64,000 nucleotides of DNA from JBCBSP01 sp039819095 (lineage in GTDB: Bacteria > Pseudomonadota > Alphaproteobacteria > Caulobacterales > Maricaulaceae): the NCBI GenBank assembly GCA_039819095.1, contig JBCBSP010000003.1, positions 186,001-250,000 of the forward strand, given 5' to 3'. Positions 10,679 to 20,991 of the stretch are shown here, piece after piece. The translations under genes were made by a program, and so were the position numbers. Position 1 is the stretch's first letter. Each line of letters starts with the position of its first letter. Under the pieces are notes generated by a model that was not told the origin of the DNA, made no database searches, and was given only the letters and a program-made list of their open reading frames with translations.

Positions 10679-11092
10679 CTAACGACCGAAGATGGCGCGC
10701 GCCGTCCGCCCGAGCAGCCATGCCAGCGCAAGGCCGAGCGCCATGCCGATCCCATTGGCGATGAGATCAAGGATGGAAGGCGTTCGTCCGACAAGATCGG
10801 TAGACTGAACGAGCTCGATCAGCGCGCCGTACAGGACCAGCACGCCAATGACCCAGCCGCGGTGAGTGTTCGGCCAACCGCCCCGGATCAGCAAGGTGAG
10901 GGCGGCGAAGGCGGCGATATGCTCCAGCTTGTCCCAGCCGAGAAGGCTGGATTGACCCGCCGCGCCGGGCATGACGGCGATACCTGCAATCGCAAGGGCG
11001 ACGATGACGGCCGCCCAGCGCATTTCGCGCGGATGAGACGGTTCGAAACGAGCGAAAGCGCGATCGCGGGGATGAGGCGCTGAACGGGTCAT
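10679..11092 (-). CDS. VanZ-like membrane protein
   Basis: 137-residue inner-membrane protein with four predicted hydrophobic segments. The conserved VanZ motif WDKLEHIAAFAAL and the later LIELVQ segment are present. VanZ-family proteins occur widely; only the enterococcal one is linked to teicoplanin resistance, so no resistance role should be read into this copy. It sits in the minus-strand run 11409 to 9858, between an unknown small protein and the DUF3445 gene. Confidence 0.8.
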   Translation of the reverse strand: MTRSAPHPRDRAFARFEPSHPREMRWAAVIVALAIAGIAVMPGAAGQSSLLGWDKLEHIAAFAALTLLIRGGWPNTHRGWVIGVLVLYGALIELVQSTDLVGRTPSILDLIANGIGMALGLALAWLLGRTARAIFGR

Positions 11093-11136
11093 GACGGTGT
11101 TTGTCGCGCAAGCCCGCGCGCTTGAACAGGTTGAAA

Positions 11137-11409
11137 TCAGGCGACGCCGATGCGCGGCTTGCCGCCCTGAGCGGCTTCGGACGGACCGAAGGCCCGGTCG
11201 AGCTTTGTCGTTGAGTCCTGAGCCAGCTCGATCGCCGCGCTTAAGTGCTCAAGCACCTGCATGTTGTTCGCCATGACATGCAGCGCCTCGGGGCGGTGGT
11301 CGTCGGCGATCTTGGTGCAGCGGATCAGTACGTCGCGGCGAAGCTCAAGCAGGATATCCTCCAGCTTTCGACCATCCGGATTGCTTTCAGAGATCAGGAA
11401 ACGGGTCAT
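11137..11409 (-). CDS. Small conserved-looking protein of unknown function
   Basis: 90-residue soluble, mostly helical protein, not recognised. Visible features are acidic/basic amphipathic stretches (KLEDILLELRRDVLIRCTKI, then a second helix around MQVLEHLSAAIELAQ) and a single Cys. The ATG at 11409 has GGAG upstream on the minus strand; a second ATG four codons earlier (11421) is possible. It is 44 bp upstream of the VanZ-like gene and divergent from phhB, with a 128-bp shared intergenic region that must contain both promoters. Confidence 0.6.
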   Translation of the reverse strand: MTRFLISESNPDGRKLEDILLELRRDVLIRCTKIADDHRPEALHVMANNMQVLEHLSAAIELAQDSTTKLDRAFGPSEAAQGGKPRIGVA

Positions 11410-11537
11410 GGCCGGCTCCATTGAAAAAGGAAACAGTGTTTCAGCATAACCCGGCTCATGCGAAGATTTCCTTAATCGCCTTGTCAGACGGCTCCGCAGA
11501 CGCCACCTATCTGCGCGAAACCATAAAGGATCCCGAC

Positions 11538-11819
11538 ATGGCCGAGACACTCGCCCCCGCCGACGCCTGCGCGCAATTGTCAGGATGGACGCCAGTCGAC
11601 GGGCGCGCCGCCATCGAGAAGCGCTATCAGTTCAAGGACTTCAACGAAGCATTCGGCTTCATGACCCGTGTCGCCCTGAAGGCCGATGCGATGGATCACC
11701 ATCCCGAATGGTCCAATGTCTATAATCGGGTGGAGGTGCAGCTCACCACCCATGACGCCGGCGGGGTGACGCAGCTTGATCTGACGCTCGCCGCCTTCAT
11801 GGACTCCCTCGCAGGCTGA
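11538..11819 (+). CDS. phhB: Pterin-4-alpha-carbinolamine dehydratase
   Basis: Dehydrates 4a-hydroxytetrahydropterin, recycling the pterin cofactor of aromatic amino-acid hydroxylases; also known as a dimerisation cofactor fold. 93 residues, the family norm. The active-site signature DHHPEWSNVYNRVEVQL followed by TTHDAGGVT is intact, including the two adjacent histidines. ATG at 11538 follows AAAGGA. The frame stays open upstream to 11421, but those codons lack the family sequence. No phenylalanine hydroxylase gene is nearby. Confidence 0.94.
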   Translation: MAETLAPADACAQLSGWTPVDGRAAIEKRYQFKDFNEAFGFMTRVALKADAMDHHPEWSNVYNRVEVQLTTHDAGGVTQLDLTLAAFMDSLAG

Positions 11820-11833
11820 TCGGGAAAACGCTG

Positions 11834-12394
11834 ATGTTCATCCAGACCGAACCCACTCCGAACCCGGAAACACTGAAATTCCTGCCCGGGCAGGAGATCG
11901 CGCCCGACCAGCCGCGCGATTTCGCCACGCCGGAAGAGGCCGAATCCTCCTTCCTGCCCAGGGAGCTGTTCGCCGTTGAGGGGGTCACGCGCGTCTTCGC
12001 CGGGGCCGACTTCGTCGCCGTGACCAAGGCTGAAGGCGTGGACTGGATGCATATCAAGCCCGCCGTGCTGGGCGCGATCATGGACGTGCTGCAGGCCGGT
12101 CGCCCGCTCTTTGACGGCGCCGGGCAAACCGGCCACGCCGCCTATGAGGGCGAAGCCGAAGGCATCGTGAAGGAAATCCTCGACATCATCGACACCCGGG
12201 TGCGGCCCGCCGTGGCGCAGGATGGCGGCGATATCGTCTTCCACTCGTTTGAAGAAACCACCGGCCTTGTACGCCTGCATATGCGCGGCGCCTGCTCAGG
12301 CTGCCCCTCGTCCACCGCGACGCTGAAGCACGGCATTGAGAACCTGCTCAAACACTACGTGCCGGAGGTGACGAGCGTGGAAGCGGTGCTCTAA
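11834..12394 (+). CDS. NifU/NfuA-type Fe-S cluster scaffold protein
   Basis: 186-residue iron-sulfur cluster carrier. The N-terminal Nfu_N domain begins FIQTEPTPNPETLKFLPG. The C-terminal NifU domain carries the cluster-binding CxxC in GACSGCPSSTATLKHGIE. Proteins of this layout hand 4Fe-4S clusters to apo-enzymes in the cytosol. Downstream miaB and hemW are 4Fe-4S radical-SAM enzymes and plausible clients, though this is inference. It begins 14 bp after phhB. Confidence 0.93.
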   Translation: MFIQTEPTPNPETLKFLPGQEIAPDQPRDFATPEEAESSFLPRELFAVEGVTRVFAGADFVAVTKAEGVDWMHIKPAVLGAIMDVLQAGRPLFDGAGQTGHAAYEGEAEGIVKEILDIIDTRVRPAVAQDGGDIVFHSFEETTGLVRLHMRGACSGCPSSTATLKHGIENLLKHYVPEVTSVEAVL

Positions 12395-12438
12395 TCTGCG
12401 ACGCGATCGACTGATTTATCCCTTTCTGGAGCCTGCCC

Positions 12439-13071
12439 ATGTCCGACGCCCCGCTCGCGTTTGAAGACCGTCATTCCATCCTGCCCGATCAGGCGCTGGA
12501 TCAGTTGTTCCGCGGCGCCCGAACCTTCTATTCCTGGGAGGATCGCGATGTGTCGGACACCACGCTTCAGGCGCTTTACGACCTCGTCAAATGGGGCCCG
12601 ACCAGCGCCAACCAGTCTCCGGCGCGTTTCGTCTTTTTGAGAGGTGAGGCGCAGGAGAAGCTGCGCGATCATCTGATCGAACCGAATATCGAAAAGACCA
12701 TGACCGCGCCGGTCACCGTGATCGTGGCGTGGGACTGGGAGTTTCACGAGAAAATCCCACAGCTTTTCCCGCATGATCCCGGCGCCAAGGACTGGTTCGC
12801 CTCCGACGAGGCGCGGTTTGAAAACGGCTTCCGCAACGCCACCCTGCAAGGCGCCTATCTGATGATGGCCGCACGCTCACTGGGGCTTGATTGCGGGCCG
12901 ATGTCCGGCTTCGACAAGGACGGCGTCGACAAGACCTTCTTCCATGGCGACCCGCACATGGGCGCCTGGCGCACCAACTTCCTCGTCAATCTCGGCTATG
13001 GGACGAATGACAAGCTGTTCCCCCGACTGCCGCGCCTTGAGTTTGACGAGGCGGCGAAAATCCTGACGTGA
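12439..13071 (+). CDS. Nitroreductase-family protein, malonic semialdehyde reductase (RutE)-like
   Basis: 210-residue FMN-dependent reductase. The start LDQLFRGARTFYSWEDRDV and segment VKWGPTSANQSPARF give the nitroreductase FMN-binding region, and GLDCGPMSGFDK is the typical second FMN loop. The close overall resemblance is to the RutE/HadB subgroup, which reduces malonic semialdehyde. No other pyrimidine-degradation (rut) gene is present here, so the physiological substrate is open. GGAG lies upstream of the ATG. The stop overlaps the GTG of tsaB. Confidence 0.85.
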   Translation: MSDAPLAFEDRHSILPDQALDQLFRGARTFYSWEDRDVSDTTLQALYDLVKWGPTSANQSPARFVFLRGEAQEKLRDHLIEPNIEKTMTAPVTVIVAWDWEFHEKIPQLFPHDPGAKDWFASDEARFENGFRNATLQGAYLMMAARSLGLDCGPMSGFDKDGVDKTFFHGDPHMGAWRTNFLVNLGYGTNDKLFPRLPRLEFDEAAKILT

Positions 13072-13742
13072 GCCCCAGCGCCGCACAGCCGGAAGCCGTA
13101 ACGCTCGCAGTCCACACCACCGGTCCGTATTGCGCCGTGCGTCTCCAATACGGCGAGCACGCCAGCACGCGCATTGAAGCGATGGCGCGCGGCCACGCCG
13201 AAGCCCTGCCGGGCCTGGTCGAGGCGGTGGTTCGCGAAGGCGGCGCCCGCCCCGAGAACATCACGCGGATCGCGGTTGCGACAGGCCCCGGCGCTTTTGC
13301 CGGCACGCGCGTGGGCATCGCATTTGCGCGCGGTCTCGCCCTGGCCGCGAATGCACTCGCTGTAGGCGTTCTCGATCTTGACGCCCTCGCGCTTGAGGCT
13401 GACAGCGATGGCGGCGAGCGCATTTTCGCCATCCATGACGCAAGACGCGGCGAAGCGGTCTGGCGCAGCTATATCCATGGCGAGCCACAGTCAGAGGCTG
13501 AGCGGGGCGCGGTCGAAACCGCCTTGGAAGCAGCGCGCGGCTTTGGGCCAACCCTGATCTGCGGGAGCGGCGCGGGGCTGGTGTCGGGGGCAGGACCTGA
13601 GGCCCGGACCATAGAGCCGGCCGCCCCGCCGCTCGCCGCCATGGTCGCACTGGCGCGACAGGCCGGACCGGATGCGCCGCGACCGGCGCCCTTCTACGCG
13701 CGCCCGCCCGACGCCAAGCTGCCCGGCGGCGTCAAGCCCTGA
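13068..13742 (+). CDS. tsaB: tRNA N6-threonylcarbamoyladenosine biosynthesis protein TsaB
   Basis: Partner of TsaD in t6A37 modification of ANN-decoding tRNAs; an inactive-paralogue ASKHA-fold protein. 224 residues. Recognisable are the N-terminal LAVHTTGPYCAVRL strand, HAEALPGLVEAVV and the VATGPGAFAGTRVGIAFARG signature. GTG at 13068 overlaps the preceding stop as GTGA. The usual partner order tsaB-rimI is kept but is interrupted by a HAD gene on the opposite strand. Confidence 0.92.
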   Translation: MSPSAAQPEAVTLAVHTTGPYCAVRLQYGEHASTRIEAMARGHAEALPGLVEAVVREGGARPENITRIAVATGPGAFAGTRVGIAFARGLALAANALAVGVLDLDALALEADSDGGERIFAIHDARRGEAVWRSYIHGEPQSEAERGAVETALEAARGFGPTLICGSGAGLVSGAGPEARTIEPAAPPLAAMVALARQAGPDAPRPAPFYARPPDAKLPGGVKP

Positions 13743-14411
13743 TCAGGCGATCCGCGCGAACGCCTCGCCGACCGCTTCAAAACACTCAAACACTGCGGCG
13801 GCGCCAGCATCGCGCAAGGCCCCACCATGACCGGGCGGACAGTGACCGCCGCCGGTGAACCCCCAACAGGTCATGCCCGCGGCGGCGGCCGCGCGAACGC
13901 CGTTCGCGCTGTCTTCGATAACCAGGCAGGCCGATGGGTCTGCGCCGAGCGCGTCAGCCGCATGCAGGAAGAGGTCCGGCGCAGGCTTGGCGCGCGCCAC
14001 CTGATCGGCGGAGTAGACATGGTGGCCGAAGAGCGGCGCCAGGCCGGTGCGCTGAAGCTTCATGGCCAGCGCTTCGGTCTTCGAAGAAGAGGCCACCGCC
14101 CTGGCCAGCGACAAGCCGCTTGCAAACGCGTGGGCGCCGGCAATCGCGCGAACATCCTTTTCCACCGCAGCAATGCGGCGCTCATACAGGCTTTCGAAGA
14201 ATCCCGGCGGCAACGGGCGAGAAAACCGGTCATGGCAGTCAGCTTCCAGCGCCGCCTCGAACTCCGGCTCGCCCATGCCCAGGAAGCGCGCAATGAAAGC
14301 GTTGCGTTCATAAACGAGGCCGATCTGCGACAGCCCGGAAAGCTCCACCTCAAGGATAAGGCTTTCAGAGTTCACCAAAACTCCATCACAGTCGAAAATA
14401 ATCGCTTCCAC
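13743..14411 (-). CDS. HAD-superfamily phosphatase (beta-phosphoglucomutase/phosphoglycolate phosphatase-like)
   Basis: About 223-residue hydrolase with all HAD motifs: motif I IIFDCDGVLVNSE (Asp7 and Asp9), motif II ASSSKTEALA, and motifs III/IV KPAPDLFLHAADALG followed by CLVIEDSANGV. A helical cap lies between motifs I and II, as in subfamily I phosphatases. GTG at 14411 has GGAG eight bases upstream; a GTG ten codons earlier (14441) is the alternative start. It is the only minus-strand gene between 11538 and 22734 and lies between tsaB and rimI with no gap. Substrate unknown. Confidence 0.87.
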   Translation of the reverse strand: MEAIIFDCDGVLVNSESLILEVELSGLSQIGLVYERNAFIARFLGMGEPEFEAALEADCHDRFSRPLPPGFFESLYERRIAAVEKDVRAIAGAHAFASGLSLARAVASSSKTEALAMKLQRTGLAPLFGHHVYSADQVARAKPAPDLFLHAADALGADPSACLVIEDSANGVRAAAAAGMTCWGFTGGGHCPPGHGGALRDAGAAAVFECFEAVGEAFARIA

Positions 14412-14422
14412 GCCTTTGCTCC

Positions 14423-14896
14423 ATGCCGGACCGGATCTCACTCATGGCGAACCCCACCACAGAGCTTACCCTTTCCAAAGCCGGACCGCAGAGCGCCGCG
14501 CTTCTGGCGGCGATTCATGCGGACGCCTTCGAGCGGGGCTGGCAAGAGGACGAGTTCTTCAAGCTTCTAAGCCTGCCGACCTGCCAGGGGGCGTTGGCCG
14601 CGCAAGGGACGATTCCGGTCGGCTTCATTCTCACCCAACAGGTGATGGAAAGCGCGGAAATTCTAACCCTCGCCGTTGAGCCGGCGTATCGCCGCCGCGG
14701 GGTCGCAGGGCAGCTGGTGCGTGAGGCGGAACGCCAGACGCGCGCCGCGGGCGCCAGACGCATGATGCTGGAGGTCTCTCGCCGCAACGCAGCCGCCCTG
14801 GCGCTCTATGATGCCGCCGGGTACGCCGAAGCGGGCCTGCGCAAAGCCTATTACCCGGATGGAGCTGATGCGCTGATCCTTGCCAAATCGCTGTAG
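14423..14896 (+). CDS. rimI: Ribosomal-protein-alanine N-acetyltransferase RimI
   Basis: GNAT-family enzyme that acetylates the N-terminal alanine of ribosomal protein S18. 157 residues. The acetyl-CoA binding motif A is visible as ILTLAVEPAYRRRGVAGQL, followed by LEVSRRNAAALALYDAAGY and AYYPDGADA, the usual RimI C-terminus. ATG at 14423 lies next to the divergent HAD start; a second ATG at 14444 is possible, and neither has a clear ribosome site. Position after tsaB and before fur is the common alphaproteobacterial order. Confidence 0.9.
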   Translation: MPDRISLMANPTTELTLSKAGPQSAALLAAIHADAFERGWQEDEFFKLLSLPTCQGALAAQGTIPVGFILTQQVMESAEILTLAVEPAYRRRGVAGQLVREAERQTRAAGARRMMLEVSRRNAAALALYDAAGYAEAGLRKAYYPDGADALILAKSL

Positions 14897-14983
14897 GTTC
14901 AACGTCGAACCCTGCTGGACAGGCCGCACGCGTGCTCGCTATCAAGGCATGCGCCCTTTGGTTAACCCGCGCAAGGAGACGTC

Positions 14984-15403
14984 ATGCCGGACCGGATCGA
15001 GAAGCTATGCGTCGCCAAAGGTCTGCGCATGACCGAACAGCGCCGGGTGATCGCCCGCGTGCTGTCGCTGGCTGACGATCATCCGGACGCTGAAGAGCTG
15101 CACCGGCGCGCCTCGGCGGAAGATCCGCGCATCTCGCTGGCGACCGTCTATCGCACGGTGCGCCTGTTTGAGGAGGCCGGGATTATCGAGCGTCATGATT
15201 TCCGCGACGGACGCTCGCGCTATGAAGAGGCGCCGGAAGAGCATCACGACCATCTCATTGATCTGAAAACCGGCAAGGTGCTGGAATTCGTCGATGAGGA
15301 GATCGAACGCCTGCAGGAGCGCATCGCGAAAAAGCTCGGCTACAAGCTCGTCGATCACCGGCTGGAGCTTTATGGCGTGCCGCTGGATGAAGCGGACAAA
15401 TAG
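14984..15403 (+). CDS. fur: Fur-family transcriptional regulator
   Basis: 139-residue metal-dependent repressor of the Fur superfamily. The N-terminal winged helix has RMTEQRRVIARVL and ISLATVYRTVRLFEEAGII; the C-terminal dimerisation/metal domain has EEHHDHLIDLKTGKVLEF. It lacks the C-terminal CxxC zinc pair of E. coli Fur, which is usual in alphaproteobacteria. AAGGAG precedes the ATG. Context between rimI and miaB is conserved and supports Fur rather than Irr or Zur, but the metal cannot be read from the sequence. Confidence 0.9.
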   Translation: MPDRIEKLCVAKGLRMTEQRRVIARVLSLADDHPDAEELHRRASAEDPRISLATVYRTVRLFEEAGIIERHDFRDGRSRYEEAPEEHHDHLIDLKTGKVLEFVDEEIERLQERIAKKLGYKLVDHRLELYGVPLDEADK

Positions 15404-15528
15404 GCTTTCGCGCGCCGCGCCCTTGCACGGGCTATCCACATTCCCCATAACCCCTGATCTCGCGACGGGCCTGAGCCTTGCGCGCGGATCGACATGGGTA
15501 TGCGCCGGCGAGGAGGCCGGTTGATGTG

Positions 15529-16943
<1,415 letters not shown>

Positions 16944-16947
<4 letters not shown>

Positions 16948-17954
16948 GCCGTTCTCCCCGCCCCCGCCGGACCCGGCCCGCCCCGTCCGACAGCCTTCAA
17001 TTTGAAAACGCGGACGCCGTTCGCACGATGTCCGGGCCCGGACATGAAAACCTCGCCGTGCTTGAAAAGGCGCTCGGCGTGCGCATCGAGGCGCCTGGCG
17101 GCGGAGAAATCTCCGTCTCCGCTGAAGATGAGCGCCTGCGCCGCGATGCGAGCCGCGTGCTCAACGCCCTCTACGCCCGCGCGAACGAAGGCCTGCCGAT
17201 TGACCCGGCGGCGGCGCGCGCCGCCTGCCTGATGGCCGGTGAAAGCGACCCCGATGCGCTGGACGCGGTGATCCGCGTGCCGCGCGGGACGAGCTTCGCC
17301 GCGAGAACCGAAGGCCAGCGCGATTATGTGCGCGCCCTGAAGAATGCCGACGCCTTCGACATGGTGTTCGGCGTCGGACCGGCCGGAACCGGCAAGACGC
17401 TTCTCGCCGTCGCTTATGGCGCGTCGCAACTCGCCGCCGGCATGGTGGAGCGGCTGGTGATCACTCGCCCGGCGGTGGAGGCGGGCGAACGGCTCGGATT
17501 CCTGCCTGGAGACCTGGAAGAGAAGATCGACCCTTATCTTCTGCCCATCTGGGATTCGCTGCGTGACTCCCTGGGTCAAAAGCTGAGCGAGAAGATGCGC
17601 GAGGAGGGCCGTATCGAGGTCGCCCCGCTCGCCTTCATGCGCGGGCGGACGCTGAACCGCGCCTTTGTCATAGTCGATGAAGCCCAGAACGCGACGGTGG
17701 CTCAGATGCGCATGGTCCTGACCCGGCTGGGCGAAGGCTCGCGCATGGTCGTGACCGGGGACCCGTCCCAAACCGATCTCAATCCGCGCGAGCCCTCCGG
17801 GTTGGCCCATGCGCTCGCCATCCTGGCCGATGTCCAGGGAATCAGCGTCAATCGCTTCACTCGAAAGGATGTGGTTCGCCACGATCTTGTCGGCCGGATC
17901 GTCGCTGCTTATGAGCGCGCCGACGAGCATGTCCCCGGTGGAAATACGGCATGA
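16944..17954 (+). CDS. PhoH-family ATPase (YbeZ type)
   Basis: 336-residue cytosolic P-loop ATPase associated with YbeY in RNA metabolism. An Arg/Pro-rich N-terminus is followed by a KH-like region and the ATPase domain, with Walker A GVGPAGTGKT (about residues 143-152), Walker B VIVDEAQN and RLGEGSRMVVTGDPSQTDL. GTG at 16944 overlaps the miaB stop (GTGA) and its own stop overlaps ybeY (ATGA), so miaB-phoH-ybeY are translationally coupled. The frame is open further upstream, but only inside miaB. Confidence 0.93.
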
Positions 17955-18409
17955 GCGGGGACGGCCTGGCTGACTTTATTCTCGAAGCGGCGGGCTGGTC
18001 GCAGCTGAACGCGCTTGAGCCGCGCTGCCGGGCCGCGCTGGCGGCGGCGGCGGAGCGCGCCGGCGATGTGCGAACCGGCGCGGCGGCGGTCCTGTTCGCT
18101 GACGACGAGACGGTTCAGGAGCTGAACGAGCGGTTTCGCGGCAAGGACAGGGCGACCAACGTGCTGTCCTTTCCGGCGCCGGAAGCGGAGCCCTACCCCG
18201 GCGACATCGTTCTGGCTTATGAAACGTGCAAGGCTGAAGCCGAGCAGCGCGGTATTGCGCTCATTGATCACGCCGCACATCTGGTGGTGCACGGCTTTCT
18301 GCATTTGAATGGGTATGATCACCAAGAAGAGGAGGACGCGCAGGTGATGGAGCGTCTCGAAAGTGAGGCTCTATCCGCGGTCGGAATCGCCGACCCCTAC
18401 GCTGACTGA
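17951..18409 (+). CDS. ybeY: Endoribonuclease YbeY
   Basis: Zn-dependent single-strand RNase needed for 16S rRNA 3'-end maturation and ribosome quality control. 152 residues. The metal site is visible as HLVVHGFLHLNGYDHQEEED (HxxxHxxxxxGYDH), and the substrate cleft as RFRGKDRATNVLSFP. It overlaps the PhoH-family gene by 4 bp and precedes the CorC-like gene by 6 bp. Confidence 0.96.
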   Translation: MSGDGLADFILEAAGWSQLNALEPRCRAALAAAAERAGDVRTGAAAVLFADDETVQELNERFRGKDRATNVLSFPAPEAEPYPGDIVLAYETCKAEAEQRGIALIDHAAHLVVHGFLHLNGYDHQEEEDAQVMERLESEALSAVGIADPYAD

Positions 18410-18415
18410 TACGCG

Positions 18416-19327
18416 ATGAGCGACGATTCCAGTCCAGGGCCGGACGCCGGTCCGGCAAACCAGGGCCTGTTTGCGCGCCTGGCCCGCGCTTTTTCAGGCC
18501 CGGGCGAAACCCAACTCGACGCCCCGGCGCTTGAGGGCGGCGCTGCGGAACCGCCTCACGAGCTCCAGCGCAACGCAGCCGCCTTCGACCGGCTGCGCGT
18601 CGCCGATGTCATGGTGCCGCGTGCCGACATCATCGCAGTGGATGGCGAAACCCCGCTTGGACAGCTGGCCAAACTGTTCGCCGAAGCCAGCCACTCGCGC
18701 CTGCCGATTTTCCGTGAAACGCTCGACGATCCGGTGGGGATGGCCCACATCAAGGATGTGATGAGCTATCTGGCCGGCGAGCCGTCCGGCAGCGAGGACT
18801 CAACACTTGGGGATCGTCAGATACTTGATGAAATCCGCCGGCCCGTTCTTTACGTACCCGCCTCGATGCGCGCCATCGACCTGCTGGTGAAGATGCAGTC
18901 GCGACGCATGCATATGGCGCTTGTGGTTGACGAGTTCGGCGGCACGGACGGGCTCGTCACGCTGGAAGACCTGATTGAGCCGATTGTCGGCGATATCGAG
19001 GACGAGCACGATTCCGCCGACGCGCCGGCCATCAACGCAAAGGGCCCGGCGATCTGGGAGGCGGATGCGCGCGCCGCCATCGAGGACTTCGAAAACGTCG
19101 TGGAGCGCGAGGTCGCGACCGAGGACGAGGAAGATGATGTCGATACGCTGGGCGGTCTGGTCTTCATGATCGCCGGCCGCATACCTGAACGCGGCGAAGT
19201 CATTGTGCATCAGGCCGGATTCGAGTTCGAGGTGCTGGAATCCGATCCCCGACGCATCAAGCGGCTCCGCGTTCGCGACACCCGCAGCAGCAGCCCTGAG
19301 AGCGCAAACGGAGCCGCCCAGTCGTGA
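18416..19327 (+). CDS. CorC/HlyC-family CBS-domain protein
   Basis: 303-residue cytosolic protein of the hemolysin-C/CorC family. It carries two CBS motifs (about residues 60-125, beginning RVADVMVPRADI; and about 135-200, with HMALVVDEFGGTDGLVTLED) and a C-terminal CorC_HlyC domain (about 210-290) with VDTLGGLVFMIAGRIPERGE. There is no transmembrane DUF21 domain. Family members are tied to Mg2+/Co2+ efflux or act as adenosyl-ligand sensors. Its stop overlaps the lnt start by 4 bp; the ybeY-corC-lnt order is widely conserved. Confidence 0.92.
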   Translation: MSDDSSPGPDAGPANQGLFARLARAFSGPGETQLDAPALEGGAAEPPHELQRNAAAFDRLRVADVMVPRADIIAVDGETPLGQLAKLFAEASHSRLPIFRETLDDPVGMAHIKDVMSYLAGEPSGSEDSTLGDRQILDEIRRPVLYVPASMRAIDLLVKMQSRRMHMALVVDEFGGTDGLVTLEDLIEPIVGDIEDEHDSADAPAINAKGPAIWEADARAAIEDFENVVEREVATEDEEDDVDTLGGLVFMIAGRIPERGEVIVHQAGFEFEVLESDPRRIKRLRVRDTRSSSPESANGAAQS

Positions 19328-20919
19328 AACGGGCCCTGCGCCGGTTCGCCGCCCGGATCCGAACCGCCCCTGGCTGGTTGCGGGCGCTGGTGTTGTTTGC
19401 AACCGGGGCCATAAGCGTGGTGGCGCATGCCCCGTTCCACTTCCAGCCGGTTCTGGCGGTCGCCCTGGTGGTGCTCGTGCTTTTCCTGGACGACGCCCGC
19501 CGCACGCGACATCCATTGCGTGCAGGCTTCTGGCGCGCCTGGTGCTTTTCAGCCGGCATGTTTCTGGCCGGCACATCGTGGGTGGCGAACGCCTTTCTGG
19601 TGAACGCCGCCGCCCATGTCTGGCTGATATGGATGCCGCTCATCGCCCTGCCTGGCGGGCTGGCGCTGATCTGGGGCGCGGCGGGTGCGCTCTATGTCCG
19701 GCTGTCGAAGCCTGGGCCGACGCGCATCGCGGTCTTTACCGCCTGCTTCATCGCCGCGGAGCTTTTCCGTTCCACCGCTCTTTCCGGCTTTCCCTGGAAT
19801 CTGCCCGGTCATATCTGGCCCGCCGGCGGGTATTTCAGCCAGATCGCCAGCCTGATCGGGGCCGCCGGACTGTCTTTCATCACCCTGTTCGCCTTTACCA
19901 GCCTCGCCGCCCTGTGGGGCAGAGGGCCTCGCCTGGCGCGAGCGCTTCCTCCCTCGCTCGGCGCGCTCCTCTTGGTAGGTGTGTTCAGCTTCGGTGCGGC
20001 GCGCCTGAGCACTGCCGAGTCGGAGGTGCGGCCCGGCCAGATGCTGCGACTGGTCCAGGTGCGCATCGACCAGGCCGACAAGGTCTATGAGAACAGGGGC
20101 GCCATTCTGGAGCGCTATTTGGAGCTGAGCGCGGCAGGCGGATTTGACGGAGTTTCGGCGGTTATCTGGCCGGAAGTCGCCATCCCGGCCTATCTGCAAC
20201 AGGAACCTGAGCTGGTTTCGCGCATCAGCGAAGTCTTCGAAGGCGGTCCGCCGCTTCTCATGGGCGCGGCGCGGTATGAGTTTGCTGAGGATGCCGAGCT
20301 CTTCTTCAACTCCTTTTTCGTTCTGGAGTTTTCTTCCGGCGCCGCAGAAATCACCGGTGTCTATGACAAGACCCGGCTTGTGCCGATCGGGGAAGGCAAT
20401 CCAATACGCTGGGCCACGGAAGCGTTCGGACTCACCACGCTTTCGACCATTGCGCCCTTCTTCACGCCGGGCAGTGAACCGCGCGTGCTGGAATCCGCCG
20501 GTCTGCCAGCCTTTGCTCCGCTGATCTGCTATGAGGCGATCTATCCACGCTATGCGATTACTGGGGCCAAGCGCCCGTCATGGTTGTTGAATGTCTCCAA
20601 TGACGCGTGGTTCGGGCATAGCTCCGGACCGATCCAGCTAATGGGTCAAGCCCAGTATAGGGCTGTGGAATCCGGACTTCCCGTGGTTCGAAGCGCTTTG
20701 GCCGGCGTATCGGGTCTGATCGACCCTTACGGACGGCCGCTGGCGGCACTACCAATAGATGCAGAAAAAACCATTGATATTCCAATAGTTGCGGAACTGC
20801 CCGAAACATTCTACGCAAGACATGGAGACGCGCCCTGGCTCGGGATCGCGATTATGCTGCTGACCATGGTGCAACTGCTTCTGGTGTTGATCACGAAAAG
20901 AGTTCAGTTTCACCCTTAG
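19324..20919 (+). CDS. lnt: Apolipoprotein N-acyltransferase
   Basis: Adds the third acyl chain to lipoproteins at the periplasmic face of the inner membrane. 531 residues: five or more N-terminal membrane helices, a nitrilase-like periplasmic domain and a final C-terminal helix. The catalytic triad is readable as Glu284 (IWPEVAIP), Lys349 (YDKTRLVP) and Cys402 (LICYEAIYP). Likely substrates in this window include the lipoproteins at 7661, 28619, 30704, 58734 and the MltA protein. Confidence 0.96.
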   Translation: MKRALRRFAARIRTAPGWLRALVLFATGAISVVAHAPFHFQPVLAVALVVLVLFLDDARRTRHPLRAGFWRAWCFSAGMFLAGTSWVANAFLVNAAAHVWLIWMPLIALPGGLALIWGAAGALYVRLSKPGPTRIAVFTACFIAAELFRSTALSGFPWNLPGHIWPAGGYFSQIASLIGAAGLSFITLFAFTSLAALWGRGPRLARALPPSLGALLLVGVFSFGAARLSTAESEVRPGQMLRLVQVRIDQADKVYENRGAILERYLELSAAGGFDGVSAVIWPEVAIPAYLQQEPELVSRISEVFEGGPPLLMGAARYEFAEDAELFFNSFFVLEFSSGAAEITGVYDKTRLVPIGEGNPIRWATEAFGLTTLSTIAPFFTPGSEPRVLESAGLPAFAPLICYEAIYPRYAITGAKRPSWLLNVSNDAWFGHSSGPIQLMGQAQYRAVESGLPVVRSALAGVSGLIDPYGRPLAALPIDAEKTIDIPIVAELPETFYARHGDAPWLGIAIMLLTMVQLLLVLITKRVQFHP

Positions 20920-20991
20920 GGCGCTAAGCTCGACGAGACTTTCAACCGACGCATTGCGTCAGGAACCATACGATAGACGGGGCTTGAAATC

